From NCBI GenBank assembly GCA_002897115.2, contig BCIH01000010.1, positions 192,179 through 256,178 on the forward strand: DNA of 64,000 bases. The letters run 5' to 3'. The notes under the pieces were generated by a model that was given only the letters and a program-made list of their open reading frames with translations, was not told where the DNA came from and searched no databases. Below, one piece after another: positions 45,801-57,353 of this stretch. Position 1 is the stretch's first letter; every line of letters starts with the position of its first letter. Both the position numbers and the translations under genes were made by a program. This DNA comes from Prototheca cutis. Its lineage: Eukaryota > Chlorophyta > Trebouxiophyceae > Chlorellales > Chlorellaceae.

Positions 45801-46885
45801 GCCAACACACAGGAACCCCCCTTCACTCCCTGTAACCATGCAGCGCCTGGTGCTGATGCGGGCTTCGCAGGTGGTGCTGGGCCTGGCAGCCTGCATTGCA
45901 CTGGCCTGGGTGGCAAGACGGGGCGCCACGCTGAGCCNGGCACGGGAGATGGCAGTTGGGGCGGCGGCACCGACGGCTGCGTCCACAGTGGGGAATGGGG
46001 AAGCATCAGTGCCGGGCCGGCATTTCCATCCAGCGGCAGAGCCGTCCGGTCGCTCGGGCGATGCCGCGCGGATGCCGGCTCCTGAGGTGGTGCCCAAGCC
46101 CCGGGGAGCGTCGGCCACAAACAGCCCCGTGCCCATCACCAAGGCCGCTGCTGAGACACTGGTCGCTCGCTGGCTGGTGGGCTTCAGGGGTGTTTTATCT
46201 ATCCCATCGTGGATCACAATCATGATGGCTTTTGCATTCGGGTTGTACCTACCCTGCCCCCAATAACCCCCCACACACATACACATGAACCTATGCCGGC
46301 ACCCCACCCACTTGCCAAGCCCAACGTGTACAATGTGTAGGCGGCCAAGGCGGCTGCGATGGGCCCGCGGCACGTGACCCAGGATCTGGGCTCGCTGCTG
46401 GCCGACCCGTTGCTGAGCGCGGTGCAAGCCGAAGCAGCCGAGGCGGCAGCCAGCGGATGGTTCTGGAACATCCGGCCCCTGCGCAGTAGCGTGCGCAGCG
46501 TGGAACCCCGCGACGGCGGCGCCGCCACGCTGCTGGCCACTGTGGGGGAGTCGGCCGACCTGTGGGCCAGCAACGGGAAGAAGGGAGACTCCTATCGCAC
46601 AACTTACCAGGTACGCGTGTTTGTGTGTGTCTGTGTGGCAGGAGGGGTGGTATGGGGCCTTGGGGGTGTGCTGTTTGTTTATTGACTTGTATTTTCGAGG
46701 TTTGCACGAGTGCACTGTTCGAGTGGGGAGGGGCTGAAAGTCAGCAGCAAGCCATAGCCCACCCCACCCCNCCCCNCCCCACACACACACACACACACAC
46801 ACAAATGGCACAGGTGGAGTACACCGTCGTCCCGGCAGGGCACGGGGAGTGGCGGATCAGCTCCGCACTTGTTCTGGGCTCCTGA
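42891..46885 (+). CDS. ARC6: Plastid division protein ARC6 (ZipN/Ftn2 family)
   Basis: Ten exons with consistent phases: 42891-43100, 43286-44253, 44379-44493, 44661-44770, 44891-45032, 45167-45298, 45561-45665, 45844-46176, 46341-46610, 46814-46885; 818 residues, close to Arabidopsis ARC6. The first 55 residues form a transit peptide. PLTYAQ|LLGLS opens the J-like domain. Hallmarks further on are LPGLCMFVEKW and YFDDPAVQEYLSRP. A transmembrane helix (VVLGLAACIALAWVARR) precedes the intermembrane-space domain ending (ETLVARWL, AKAAAMGPRH, YQVEYTVVPAGHGEWRI). ARC6 spans the inner plastid envelope, tethers FtsZ filaments inside and recruits PDV proteins outside. The acceptor of exon 2 (43285) was chosen because it restores YxxLLG. 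The middle region is Ala/Arg-rich and divergent. N at 45938. Confidence 0.92.
46757..46803 (+). repeat. C-rich run and (AC)n microsatellite in an ARC6 intron
   Basis: A C-rich stretch with two Ns (to 46780) is followed by about 11 AC repeats, ending 10 bases before the 3' splice site at 46813. This matches the C-tract plus (AC)n arrangement in the MFS gene intron. Confidence 0.85.
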
Positions 46886-47135
46886 CCGAATTCTGGCCCC
46901 GGCACTGGTCTGGGTCTGCAAGACTGGCGTTTTCAACAATGCAGACAACCCAAATCTGCACAAGACGATGCACGCAGATGATTCCAAGGCCCGTTTGCCA
47001 CGGGGCGTGCACTGGAACCTGACCCCTCTGGGTTTGTTGCTGTAAAAAGTTAAAGTTCTTGTTTGCTTGTTCCGGGGACAGCACGGGACGGAGGGGCCAC
47101 ATGCCCTTGGCGTCGCTGTTCCTCACACACGCCCG

Positions 47136-47881
47136 TCAAGTCTCATCGCCCGAGGCGGTCCGCGGCACGGCCAGCAGCGGCCCATCTGCCTCAGGGAACT
47201 GCGATGTCAACGCTTCCCTGCATGGGTAAAAAAAGGGGCATCAGGTCCCTTGAACAGGATCCCAAACGTGGGTGCCTCTGCCCCCTTTGCTCCACTGGCC
47301 CTGTAGCCAACTCGTCTCAGGGTCCTGTCCAGAATTACATGCCCCCTTCCCCACCCACCCTCATCTTCCTCAGCAGCAGCCCCCCATCCATCCCAAACCT
47401 GCCTGTTAGGGAAGGTGACAGGTGTGTCGGGGCGCTGCCATCCCTCGGCATCGACGTCTGGCTGCAGGCAAGGCGGCACGCCTTGCACATCAATGCCCTG
47501 CAGCTGCTTGAACCAGTCCACCATGGACGCCAGCTCTCGTGTCAGTCTAGGAACCTGAGAGATCAATGGGAAAGGGGAGGAGGTGGCTGTCAGGCCGGTC
47601 AGCCCAATGAGAAGCCACCAAGGCCATAGTATTTTGTCAAGGAAGCGCTCCGTGAGCACAACCCACCGCCACACCTCCTTCTCGTCCGCGTGAAGATGAG
47701 CCATTGCAGCCAGCTTTGTGACGTCCGGGGGTTCAATTGAATTGTCATGACTGTGCCTGATGCATGCAGGGCAGTGTGCTTGCGGCGCGAGGGGCCGTGC
47801 CGTGGGCGGTCTGGAGGACGGGGCCCACAGGCCCCGCAACGACCGCCAGTTGCTGGTCACCATCATTCGCGCCGTTGACAT
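47136..47881 (-). CDS. GATC: Organellar glutamyl-tRNA(Gln) amidotransferase subunit C
   Basis: Three exons: 47675-47881, 47403-47554 and 47136-47217; 146 residues. The first 45 or so residues are a Ser/Arg/Pro-rich targeting peptide. The GatC core follows: IEPPDVTKLAAMAHLHADEKE, then LASMVDWFKQLQGIDVQGVPP and the C-terminal REALTSQFPEADGPLLAVP. GatC stabilises GatA/GatB, which convert Glu-tRNA(Gln) to Gln-tRNA(Gln) in plastids and mitochondria. The last junction keeps frame only with a GC donor (AACAG|GCAGGT), a non-canonical but known GC-AG intron. The gene converges with ARC6, 250 bp away. The usual R-E-D motif in the middle reads Q-R-P-D. Confidence 0.88.
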
Positions 47882-48315
47882 TATGACATCAAAACAAAAA
47901 TAATTCGAATGTTGTCGGCGACGGCAAAGGGCCCCTGTTGAGTGCTCGAGCTGCTTCGAGTACTGTTTTGTTCACGGCCGGCTGATCTCGGAACGTGGCC
48001 CACCCGAAAGCAGATTGGCGTGAAACCCGTCCTTTCCTCGGCTACCAAGCACAGGTAATATCTCTCTGTATACAAACTAAATGCAATACACGCAAGCATG
48101 TATTGCGCGAACTCTAGGCACAAAACGGGGACAATTGTGGGGGTCGGGGACGGGAGGGTGCACGCTGGGGCTAGGCTACATGTGCATGGCAGCACGACTT
48201 AGGAGGGAAACAGAAATTGCACAAGCACAATGCAGTGATCAAAACTGTCGAATAAAACGCGGAAAACTAGGGTCTACATGACTGCACACAGGCAGAACTG
48301 GCGCACGCCGCACCA
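47882..48315. other. Intergenic
   Basis: About 430 bp upstream of GatC and downstream of the next minus-strand gene. AT-richer around 48060-48110. No gene is recognised. Confidence 0.45.
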
Positions 48316-49062
48316 TCAGTGGCCATGCCGTCTGTGCTTGGACTTCTTGGGGCCCTTGCGGCTGCCTTGTGTGGGGCCAGCAGGGGGGGCGAGGTCTGGC
48401 GTCCGGATCGCTTCGGGAGCTGCCTCCGTCTCTCCCTTTGAGTCATGACTGATAGGGAGTTCTGCAGGTGACGTTGGAGGGAGGGCCCTTCTTCAGCGCG
48501 TTCAGGCCACACAAGGTTCGCTCAAACGAAGGGGGAACTTAAGCAACAATCGGGGTTCCATGGAACGGGGCCCACCTTTCACACACCAGGAGTGGACGGC
48601 TTCTCTGCAGGGATCTCTTCCGTGGTACCTTCCGGTGATGGCGCGGCAGCAGGCTCCTCAGTATCAGTGCTGCTGGTGGCTGAGGCCGGCTTAACAGGCG
48701 CGGGCTCGGGTTCGGGCGTGCCAGGCTCCGGCACGGCGCCGTTGGCATCCTCGACCGCCTTAGACGGGACCGCGGCCTTCAGGGTCTCGGCCTTGGACTG
48801 CAGGAGTGAAACTCGGCGCGCACCATGAGCATCCAGCCGCAGGAGGTGGGGTTTCAAACCATCCGACAGGACCCACCCTCCTGGTCCACGCATCCCGCCG
48901 CCGGCCAGTACCTACCAGGACATAGCTCCTCAGCTGCGGCAGGAGAACAGAGAGGAGGACCAAAGCGCCCTCGACGACTCCCGCGATGGCTCCCGCCACC
49001 GAGTATACCGTCTCCGTTGCCTGATCGAGCCGCCTCTGGCTGGCCTCCAGCATGCTTGCCAT
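48316..49062 (-). CDS. Small protein: hydrophobic head, acidic/Pro middle, basic tail
   Basis: Three exons with consistent phases: 48916-49062, 48587-48797 and 48316-48461; 167 residues. Residues 1-49 are a short amphipathic start and a long hydrophobic stretch (VAGAIAGVVEGALVLLSVLLPQ). Residues 50-120 are Glu/Pro/Ala/Thr-rich. The C-terminus is strongly basic (GSRKGPKKSKHRRHGH). The layout suggests a tail exposed from a membrane hairpin or helix, as in some lipid-droplet or thylakoid-associated proteins, but no family is recognised. The exact phase match across both introns is the main support. Confidence 0.6.
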
Positions 49063-49382
49063 CTTGATTGGTGCCGATAAAACGAACTAAAATCGTCTGG
49101 ACGAAATTTCCTCGAGTATGAATTGCAAAACACGGTGCGAGGCGGCTTAGAACCTGGTCCGGCCCAGCCAGTGGTCGGCTTGGCTTCCAATGATCACGTG
49201 GCCGACTCGAGCTTCTCAAGCTCTGAGCTAGTCCCCCGATCCCGCGCACTGGCCCGGAGGTGAAGCATGCCATCGCATTCAATGATCATGTCATGATGTT
49301 ACAATGAGCTGGATTGGGTGCCCATGCACCCACCCTGGCCGGGTTGGCCAGGGCCAGTCCACCCCGTCATGCACATGTGCCA
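49063..49382. other. Intergenic
   Basis: About 320 bp, upstream of the small gene and downstream of the Pro-rich membrane protein. Nothing is recognised. Confidence 0.4.
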
Positions 49383-52300
49383 TCAGTACTCGCCCCGTTC
49401 CCAGGGGTAATCCTCGTGTCCCTCTCGCGGCCTGGGGTAGCGCTGCTCCTCGGGTGCCCGGGACCTGGCATTCACAGATGCCATGCTCCTCAGAGAGGCC
49501 GTCCTTGCGGCAGAGGCCGTGCGCCGCAGCTCGGCAGTGGCGGCGGCGGCACCCTCCTGCGCGATGCGCCAGGCGTCCTCCTGCGTCAGCGACTGCGCGT
49601 CCCAGGACACCTGGCGGGAGGACTGCCATGGGTCGGGAGGTGGCGGCCCGTACAGATCCTGCGGGCGGCGCAGCGACTGCGCACGGGCGACGGGCGGCGG
49701 GCCATAGGCCACTCCCGGCCCCCGGACGCCCCCCTCCATCCATGCCGGCTCGGCGGCGGCAACAGCCCATGCCTGGTGGGGCATGGTGACCGCCCGCGCC
49801 ATCGGCGATTGAGGGGCCCGGGGGTGGTCGAGGTACATGGGATAAACGGGGACACCGTCCTGCGGTCGCAGGGACGACATCGCCCGCTGCGGCGGCGGCC
49901 GACGAGGGAACACAGCAGGCAGCATGTCCCCCTCGTCTTCCCCGCCGTCATCCTCGGGCACTTCCCTCGTGGCCGCGGCGCGGTCAAGATCCTCCTCCTC
50001 GGGCTCGCTCCTCGCCTCCATGCGCACCGCCGCCGACCGGGCCTTGCTCTTCGTCTTGACCAGGGCAGGCGCCGCTGCTTGCTTGCTGGCACCCTGCTGT
50101 GCTGGCGCCGTCCCAACCGAGGCCGCAGCTGCTCCAGCCTGTGATTTCGTATCGGGTGGGGGAATTATGGCGTTGGCGGTGGGCATGACACGGTCCTCGG
50201 AACGAAAACTCCAGTGCCGTCTGTGTGCATTTCATGCCCTCAAACACCCAAGGGTGTTGAAACGGATGAACATGCCCATGATACATGCAGGTCAATCCAG
50301 TCTGCGTTGTTTTCCATCACCACCAATCCTGGACATGCTCGGCCGATCGCTTACCCTTGCCGCTGAAGCCACGTCGGAGATTGAGACGGTGGCATCGCCG
50401 CCGCTGTCTTCTTCATCGTCCCCGGCCGTGTCGGTGCTGCTGCTCTTCCAGCAGCAGGAGATCATGGAGGTCAGGCTGCCAGAGTGGCTGATCAGGCACT
50501 TGAGCAGTACCACGGCCAAGCTGACTGCAGGCCGTGTTTGTAACAGGGAGAGGAGGGGCCATATATTGAGGTGCTGCGCGACGCTTGCATCCAGCGCACA
50601 AGGGAATAGAACCGGGGAAGCAACACAATGCCACCATGACAGAAACAACCCTTGGCAGAACAAACCCCAGGCAAACACAGATCAACGACACGAGTGCCAT
50701 CCGCTCACGAAAGGCCAGGGCTCCTACGCCGATGCCGGCCCAGGCCCCGATACCCAGGCTCGAGTTCGTGGCATCGCCCAACACCACGGAACCTGGGTTT
50801 GTGGGCGGTGGGGTGGCAGTTACGGCATCCGGCGGCCTGAAGGAAAAGTTGCCGTCGTCGCTGGAGGCGAACAGCCGTTCCGAGCCCTCCGTGCCCCGCT
50901 CACCTGCAGGGGGAGGGCTGGGCGGCGGAGCAGTTGCACCCGACGGCGGCGGCGGCGGCGGCGATGTGCCCGGCCCGCTGCCAGGTGGTGGCGGGGGCGG
51001 TGGCACCCCGCCGCCCTGGCCGGGCGGCGGTGATGGCGGCGGAGACAACGCCGGCGCTCCCGGTGGTGGACTGGGGGCAGTCATTGTGCAGTACTGCACT
51101 GCAGGGTCAAAGGGGTCAGCGCTGGGGTCGGTCATCCACCCGGCGTTGCACTGGCAGAAGCAGCTGGAAGAGCCTGCGTTCACCAGCGTCCCATGGCTCC
51201 CGCAGGTGGAAATGTAGCAGGAACTCTGTGACTGCTGGAAAGGTGGAGAAGGTCATCATTATGCAGGCAGGGTCCTTGCAACCATATGCCCTGGCAGGAT
51301 GCCACACGCAAGGGCAAGCAACCCAGGCTGCATGCCCGCTCGCTTCATAGCCCGTGGGCCCAATCCCAATTTCCTCTTGCTCCGGCACGCAGGCAGGATC
51401 AGCTGAACCTTGCTTACCACAGAGGGTGAACCTGGCAGAGGGATGCCATCAGGACAGGGGAGGAGATGAAATGGTCTGACATCCGTCAGAGGAGACTGGC
51501 CCGATTGCAGACAAACAGGGTTACAATCGGATCCATATCTTGTCTGCAGCGCCCATTCCCCAACCCCAATTCCTGCCACTTTCCTACCTGCCGGAGGAGA
51601 CGGTGGCGGTGGTAGTGGGGTTGTTGCCGGTGGGCTCGGTGGAGGTGTCCATGGAGATTGAGAGCCCGGTGGTGGGGGGCTCACTGGAGGCGGTGGGGAG
51701 CTCGCTGCAGATGGTGAATACTGGAATGGAGGTGGAGGGGGTGGGCTGGAAACTGGAGATCTAAAGTCCATGCTTGGAGGTGGGGGGGGGGATGGTGGTG
51801 CTGGACTGAGAGACAGAGGGGGGGGGCCTGGGGTGGTTCCAGGTGGCGGCAGCGATGCTGGTGGCGGTGGGCTTGGCGGCGGCGGGCTTGGCGGCGGTGG
51901 GCTTGGCGGCGGCGGGCTTGGCGGCGGTGGGCTTGGCGGCGGNGGGCTTGGCGGCGGCAGCGATGCTGGCGGCGGTGGGCTTGGCGGCGGCAGCGATGCT
52001 GGCGGCGGTGGGCTTGGCGGCGGCGATGCGCTTGTCGGAGGTGATGCTGGTGGAGGCGGCGACTCTGTGGCTAAGACCACGTTGGGAGGTGGTGGCACAA
52101 ATTCTACCAGAGGGGGCATCGGAGGAGGGTTCACTGGTGAGGCTGCTGGAGGAGGGACTGCTGACGGGGGAGGTGGCATGCCGACTGGAGGCGGTGGACT
52201 GTGGGCTGGTGGAGGCGGCGATTCCGATGGACTCGGGGAGGGGGGGGGAGACCCAGGGGGTGGACTGAATGTTGGAGTCGCTGAAGGAGGGGGTGGCGAA

Positions 52301-52787
52301 GGGGAGGCCACTGGAGACCTAAACTCCATGCTCGGTGGAGGAGGGGGCGACGTGGCAAGGGCACCCACTGTGGGTTCCTCTGCTGCCAGCAGACTCCTTG
52401 GTCGGGTATTGGGGGGCCGAGGAGTCTCAAGGTTCCTAAATGCCCCATACGGCGCTGCGGGTTGAGCAAAAGGCTGTCTCAAGGTCCTCCTCCCGCCGTG
52501 GACGGGCGGGTCGACCGAGTCCGCCTGAGCTAGGGGGTGCCACGGGACAGCACCACAACGTGAGGAACCAGTGCACACTCGCACGGCATTGCTTGCACTG
52601 CACTGCAGACTTTTGCATCGTCATACATGCAAAGTATAAAGTTGGAAACCCATTGTGTGACATGTCGTACCGCATCGGGGTGAAAGCCCTGGCTCCCGGA
52701 TTCTGTCGCCGTACCCGTTCCATGTGCTACGCACGCCGCAACCAGTAGGAGCAGTACGAGGAGTGCCGACAGGCGAGTCAGCATCAT
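49383..52787 (-). CDS. Pro-rich, EGF-like single-pass membrane protein
   Basis: Signal peptide from 52787 (MMLTRLSALLVLLLLVAACVA). A large exon about 51588-52480 encodes some 300 residues of SPPPP/PPPAS repeats. Exon 50709-51234 carries an EGF-like Cys pattern (CYISTCGSHGTLV...CFCQCNAGW), more Pro repeats and the start of a transmembrane helix (GIGAWAGIGVGALAF). Exon 50355-50524 completes the helix (LSLAVVLLKCLI) and enters the cytosol. Exon 49383-50138 encodes a 251-residue Arg/Pro/Glu-rich tail. The last three exons are phase-consistent. The joins around 51235-51588 and near 52490-52720 are unresolved, and a small exon may be missing. The plan, an extensin-like wall-anchored ectodomain with a cytosolic tail, resembles a wall sensor, but no kinase is present. 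N at 51943. Confidence 0.7.
51595..52340 (-). repeat. Coding Pro-rich repeat array
   Basis: Reiterated PPPSPPPP and PPPASLPPPS units, strongest at 51850-52030. One N. Compositionally extensin-like. Confidence 0.85.
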
Positions 52788-53221
52788 GTCAGGCTCTTCG
52801 ACCGAGACATTGTTACTCGATGCGTCATGCGTGTTGCGTACAAAAGATACGGCAAAAGTCGCGGGCGCTAAATTTGCTCCTCGGCGAGGGCCGGCGGCCC
52901 ATCGGGGGCTCAGAACCCGCGCGCTGTCCGTGAGGGAAGACAACGAGCCACGAGGGCGAGGGTGTACTGTCACACAGATCCCTTTATCGCTTGACAATGT
53001 ATCATTTTCGTGGCGTGCGCAGCTTCTGTGCCAGGGCCTGCATCGCTCAACTGCATCCGCAGACTGCCATTCCGTCGGATATTCAACCCAACCGCAACTG
53101 TTGCTCGATCACAGTACCCCCGCACTGCTCAAGAGCATCTTCCGCCACGAATGAAATGTCACAATCATTATAATGCAATTTGGCAGTGCACATCGGGAGT
53201 CGCGGTATCCCTCCCAAGGAC
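52788..53221. other. Intergenic
   Basis: About 430 bp between the start of the Pro-rich gene and the stop of SSL1, both minus strand. No feature is recognised. Confidence 0.45.
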
Positions 53222-55316
53222 TCAGGTGCCACGATGCAGCTCACATGTCGGGCAGTTGTGCAGGGNCTCGTGGATATAGGCATCGCAGTCGACGCAGTAC
53301 ACCTGCCTGCAGTCGGGGCATCTCAGCCGCAACGCCGCATCCGAAAAGTCAAAGGAGCAGCCCGAACACTGGTCCGCGGCCTCGTCCTCCTGCTCCGACG
53401 AGAAAGGAAGGGGGCCTACTGAAATCTTCGTGCATTTTTCTCCTGGCTTCCCGACAGTGCCTCCGCCGGTGTGCACAGTCAGTCCCTACATGCAGAACCC
53501 CTCACCACACAGACTGATGACCCCACCACCCACCACTCTCCTACACCCTCACCTGCAACTCTTCAAACACGGGAACTGGGAAGAGGTGGTGGTACGATCG
53601 TGCCAGGTGCGGCGCCGATACCAGGGTCAAACCGCACACGTGGCACTGCGACGGCAGCTCCAGTACCCTTGCCGCGCACCGCGGGCAGACGTATGCCCCC
53701 GATTTCAACGCAGCACCCGTGCCTACAGCATGGTTTGTTGCACTTGCTTTTTTGTTTTGTGCATGAGCTATGGGGGTGGTGGTGGCGTGGGANTGCGGCC
53801 CCCCGTCCCCTCCCCGCCCTCACACACTCTGCACCTGCAAACACGGCAGCGGCCAGGGCGAGCCCTCCCCGGCGGGGAAACCCCATGAGCACGCGACTGT
53901 GCGCCGTTGCACCACGCGGCGCAGGCGGCGGAGCGGCATGCTCCAGGACCAGCTCCGCCAGGTGTCCCTCGTCCAGCGCCACGCCGTAGCGCCCGGCTGT
54001 TGACTCGGCCATCCGCCGGCAGACGTGGACTTCGGCTGCAAGGCCTATCACCGACACGCGCACGCGTGCAGCCTTGGCTGCCGTGATGCTCTTGTAAATG
54101 TCCCCTGATCATGTGTGTATGTGGTTTTGTTTTTGTTTTTTTTTTTTTTTGGGGGGGGGGGTAACCACTGCATCATCATTGAGATCAGTGAACACTGGAT
54201 CCGAGCGCCATTGATCCACAGATCCACCCCCTCCATGCATACCGGGGTCGCAGGTAGACAGCCCGGCAAAGATGATGAGCAGCTCACGCTGGCCATAGGG
54301 CGGCACACTCTCCAGCGCGGCGGTGACCAGGTCCAGCGCATTCTGCAGCGAGGCGTCTCCGCTCGTGGTCAGACTCGCCCGCAACGCCGCAATGTGCATT
54401 TCCTAAATTGAAATGTTTGGCTGGTTTTGGTAGGTTGGGCATGGGTGGAGAGTTTTGTGTGGCAGCGCGGGGTTCTCTCAAGGAGTAGTGCTGCATTCGG
54501 TGCAGAGACTTGGAGCCGTTTTCACATGCCACATGAGTATGGGGCGGCTCCCACCTCCGCCATGGGGCAAGCTTATCGACTGGACGCTACGCTAGAAAAA
54601 AAACTTAAAATTCTAGCACCCCTCCCCCTCCCGCGTGCCTACCGGGCTGGCGGTCATGGGTGTGAGCTGGCGGGCGACCCCATCGCGCATCAGCACCAGG
54701 CCCAGCTGACTCAGTGGATTTTCGTCGAAAAAGGCACGGATAAAGCGCGCCAGCGCGCCTGCCACCACCGCCGCACGCATCGGCCGCATGTCTGTGGCCG
54801 CCGCCGCGCGGGACAGATCCACCGCCACCTGCACATAGCGAATCAAACCCCGCTGGATCCGACCGGCATGCCCTGCCTGCAGCCGCCGTCGCCGCCGCGC
54901 ACGCTGTCGCCCCACCGCGTCCTTTTGGGGGGATGGCGTGGGCATGTGGGGGGGGTGAACGGGGATGGCCAGTCGGATTGGATGAACGCATGCAAAGGGA
55001 GGCAGCCACTGCATCGTTATGAACCCCCCGACCGCAAACCTGCCTCCTTCCCTGCTCACCGGCGCACGGAGGTTGCCGTGCTCGTCCTCCTCCAGCTGTT
55101 CCCACGAGTAGTCATCCTCGTACTCCCGCTCATAGGCCAGCTGCTCAGCCTGCTGCTCCGCGGTGCTGCGAACAAAGGCCGCATCGGCACCGATCACGGC
55201 TCCTCTTCCCTCCAGATCAGGCCAAGGCAAGCCCAATCCCCCTCCTACTCTTGCACATGTCGCGCTCACCCGACTTCCTCCTCAAACTCCTCCGGCTCGT
55301 AGTCCCGATCCGCCAT
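53222..55316 (-). CDS. SSL1: TFIIH core subunit SSL1/p44
   Basis: Seven exons, all phase-consistent: 55270-55316, 55060-55165, 54643-54876, 54243-54402, 53835-54104, 53553-53722 and 53222-53389; 384 residues (human p44 is 395). The acidic N-terminus has [14 protein letters not shown]. The vWA-like domain has [35 protein letters not shown] and [10 protein letters not shown] zinc motif ([37 protein letters not shown]) follows, then the C-terminal C4C4 RING-like domain ([21 protein letters not shown]). p44 activates the XPD helicase in nucleotide excision repair and transcription initiation. One N lies in the last exon. Confidence 0.95.
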
Positions 55317-55846
55317 GCCGGCCTGTCAGTGTCAGGTCTGCTGGAGAGTGATCGGCCAGAACCCGCCCGGACTCCTACATCGTCGTCACCACAGGTGGTC
55401 CGGCCGCCCACCTGGATCCCATGCCACGCATTGATGAGCACAGCCGACCTTTGAAAGTGATTTGGATGGATTTTTTTATTCTATATGTACCTGTCATGAC
55501 GCTTGGGACCGGTCTCACGAGACTTGATGGAAGTTTCTGCCGAATTTCGCCTTTTGCCATGGGGTTCCCACGCCCACGCCTGATTTGAGAGTGATGGGCT
55601 TTGGGAGCCCCACATCAAGTCCTTTCCTACCATTGCCAAGGTCGGCTGTTCTTGTTCGCAGGACGAGACACTGGCCCAAATGAGCACGGCACACCCCACT
55701 TGTCCATGCCACTGCCGAGCAGCCGGCTCCTTTTGTTCATCACAGCGCATGAGTCATTTGTTACGAGGAANGCGCCACGCCTGCACTCCTGTGCCCATGC
55801 CGGGCCGTCACAAAATGGCAACTCAGATCCATGCACTGCGCCCTGG
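55317..55846. other. Intergenic
   Basis: About 530 bp between SSL1 and the helicase stop, both minus strand. An N at 55771. Nothing is recognised. Confidence 0.45.
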
Positions 55847-57264
55847 CTAGTACATGCTGAACAGATCGTCCAGGCCTTTGCGCAGTTCGCCAACGTCTTG
55901 GTCGGTCCGCAGGCGCCGCGGCGCGGGTGTTGGTGCCCGGTGCAGTGTGACCCCGAACTGTGCTGCTGCTGCTCGGAGCTGCGCGAGCTCGCCACCTGGC
56001 AGCACCAGGCTAATCACGCTGCCGGCCGGCGGGATCATGTCGCTGCCGCGCATGCCGTTTGGGATTTCCGGGCATGAGGTGGCATCAGGCGTCGAGGCGC
56101 CGTCGTGGGCGCCCCTGTCGGCTGCTGCACCACCAGCGCCTGCCACTGCACCGTCCCTGCTGCCCTGTTGGACACGGCCCAATCGACCCGCGGCGTGAGC
56201 GTATTCTGCGGCATCTGCCGGCGGCCCCATGCAGTACACTCGGCCCACGACGGGCAGGTCCAGGCCCCGCGCCGCCGCCGCTGTGGTCAAAAGCATCGTG
56301 GCCCTGCCAGCCCTGAAATCAGCCAGTGCATGCAGCGCGCCCTCGCCCCGCGGCAGCAGCACCGCCAGCCGCGCTTCGCCCCACAGCACCCGACGCAGCG
56401 GGTCGGCTGCCTTTCTCGCCTCGCCCTCGTTCGCAGCCAGCACGATCGCGCGTGGTGGTACCGCGTCTGGGCCCGCCCTGCGGACAAAGGGGTGGTTGCA
56501 TGCTGTCGCAAGGGCTTTGCGAATGCATTGACCGCCTGCGCTGCAGCGGTGGGCAGCACTCGGGCAACCCCAACCCAATTTTGACTGACCGATTCACATC
56601 CATCCAACTCCCTCTCAAAAAAACCTTGCCTGGCGTGATCCCTTTTCAGTGCCCGGCAGAGGGTGGACAGCCGCTCTTGTTCGTGATCCATCAGCATGTA
56701 GTAGTGGCTCACAGAGGGGGGCACGGTTATCGCTGCAGCTGATGTCAACGCACTGCTGCTGCTGGGGTTGTGTACTGCTGCTGCCGCTGGTGATGTCGCA
56801 TTACCGTCGCCGCCCCCACCAGACATCTGCAGCCAGCCACGCTCCTGGAACAGCTGGACAATGCTGCTAGAAGCCAGGGTGGCACCCACGAGCGTCACGC
56901 TGGGTTTCAGGGTCTGAGACAGTGCTGCAGACATCAGTTCCACCAGCTTCTCCTCGGATGCCTTTGCGTGGCGGGTTGGTCAAGGAAAGGAGTCTTAAAG
57001 TATCATCAGCGGGACATGAAAATGAAAGCGCCATGCCAGACATGGCAGTAGCCTGCGCAGTCACAACCAAGCCTGCCAGCCCCCGCCACAAAGAACAGAC
57101 CTGCATGCAGGCATCGGCTTCGTCCACGATCACCATCTTTGTGTGCTGCATCACCGGCACACCATCGGGGTCCTGCAGTGAAAGGCGGTTTTGAAGAGGC
57201 TGCAGATGGGAATTTCCTTCTGGGTACAGGCCCGAACAAGTGCCAGGCGCACATTCTCCCACAG

Positions 57265-57353
<89 letters not shown>

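Noticed and set aside
51770..52465. 231-codon plus-strand Gly-rich frame
   Set aside because: Antisense of the Pro-rich exon of the EGF-like membrane protein.
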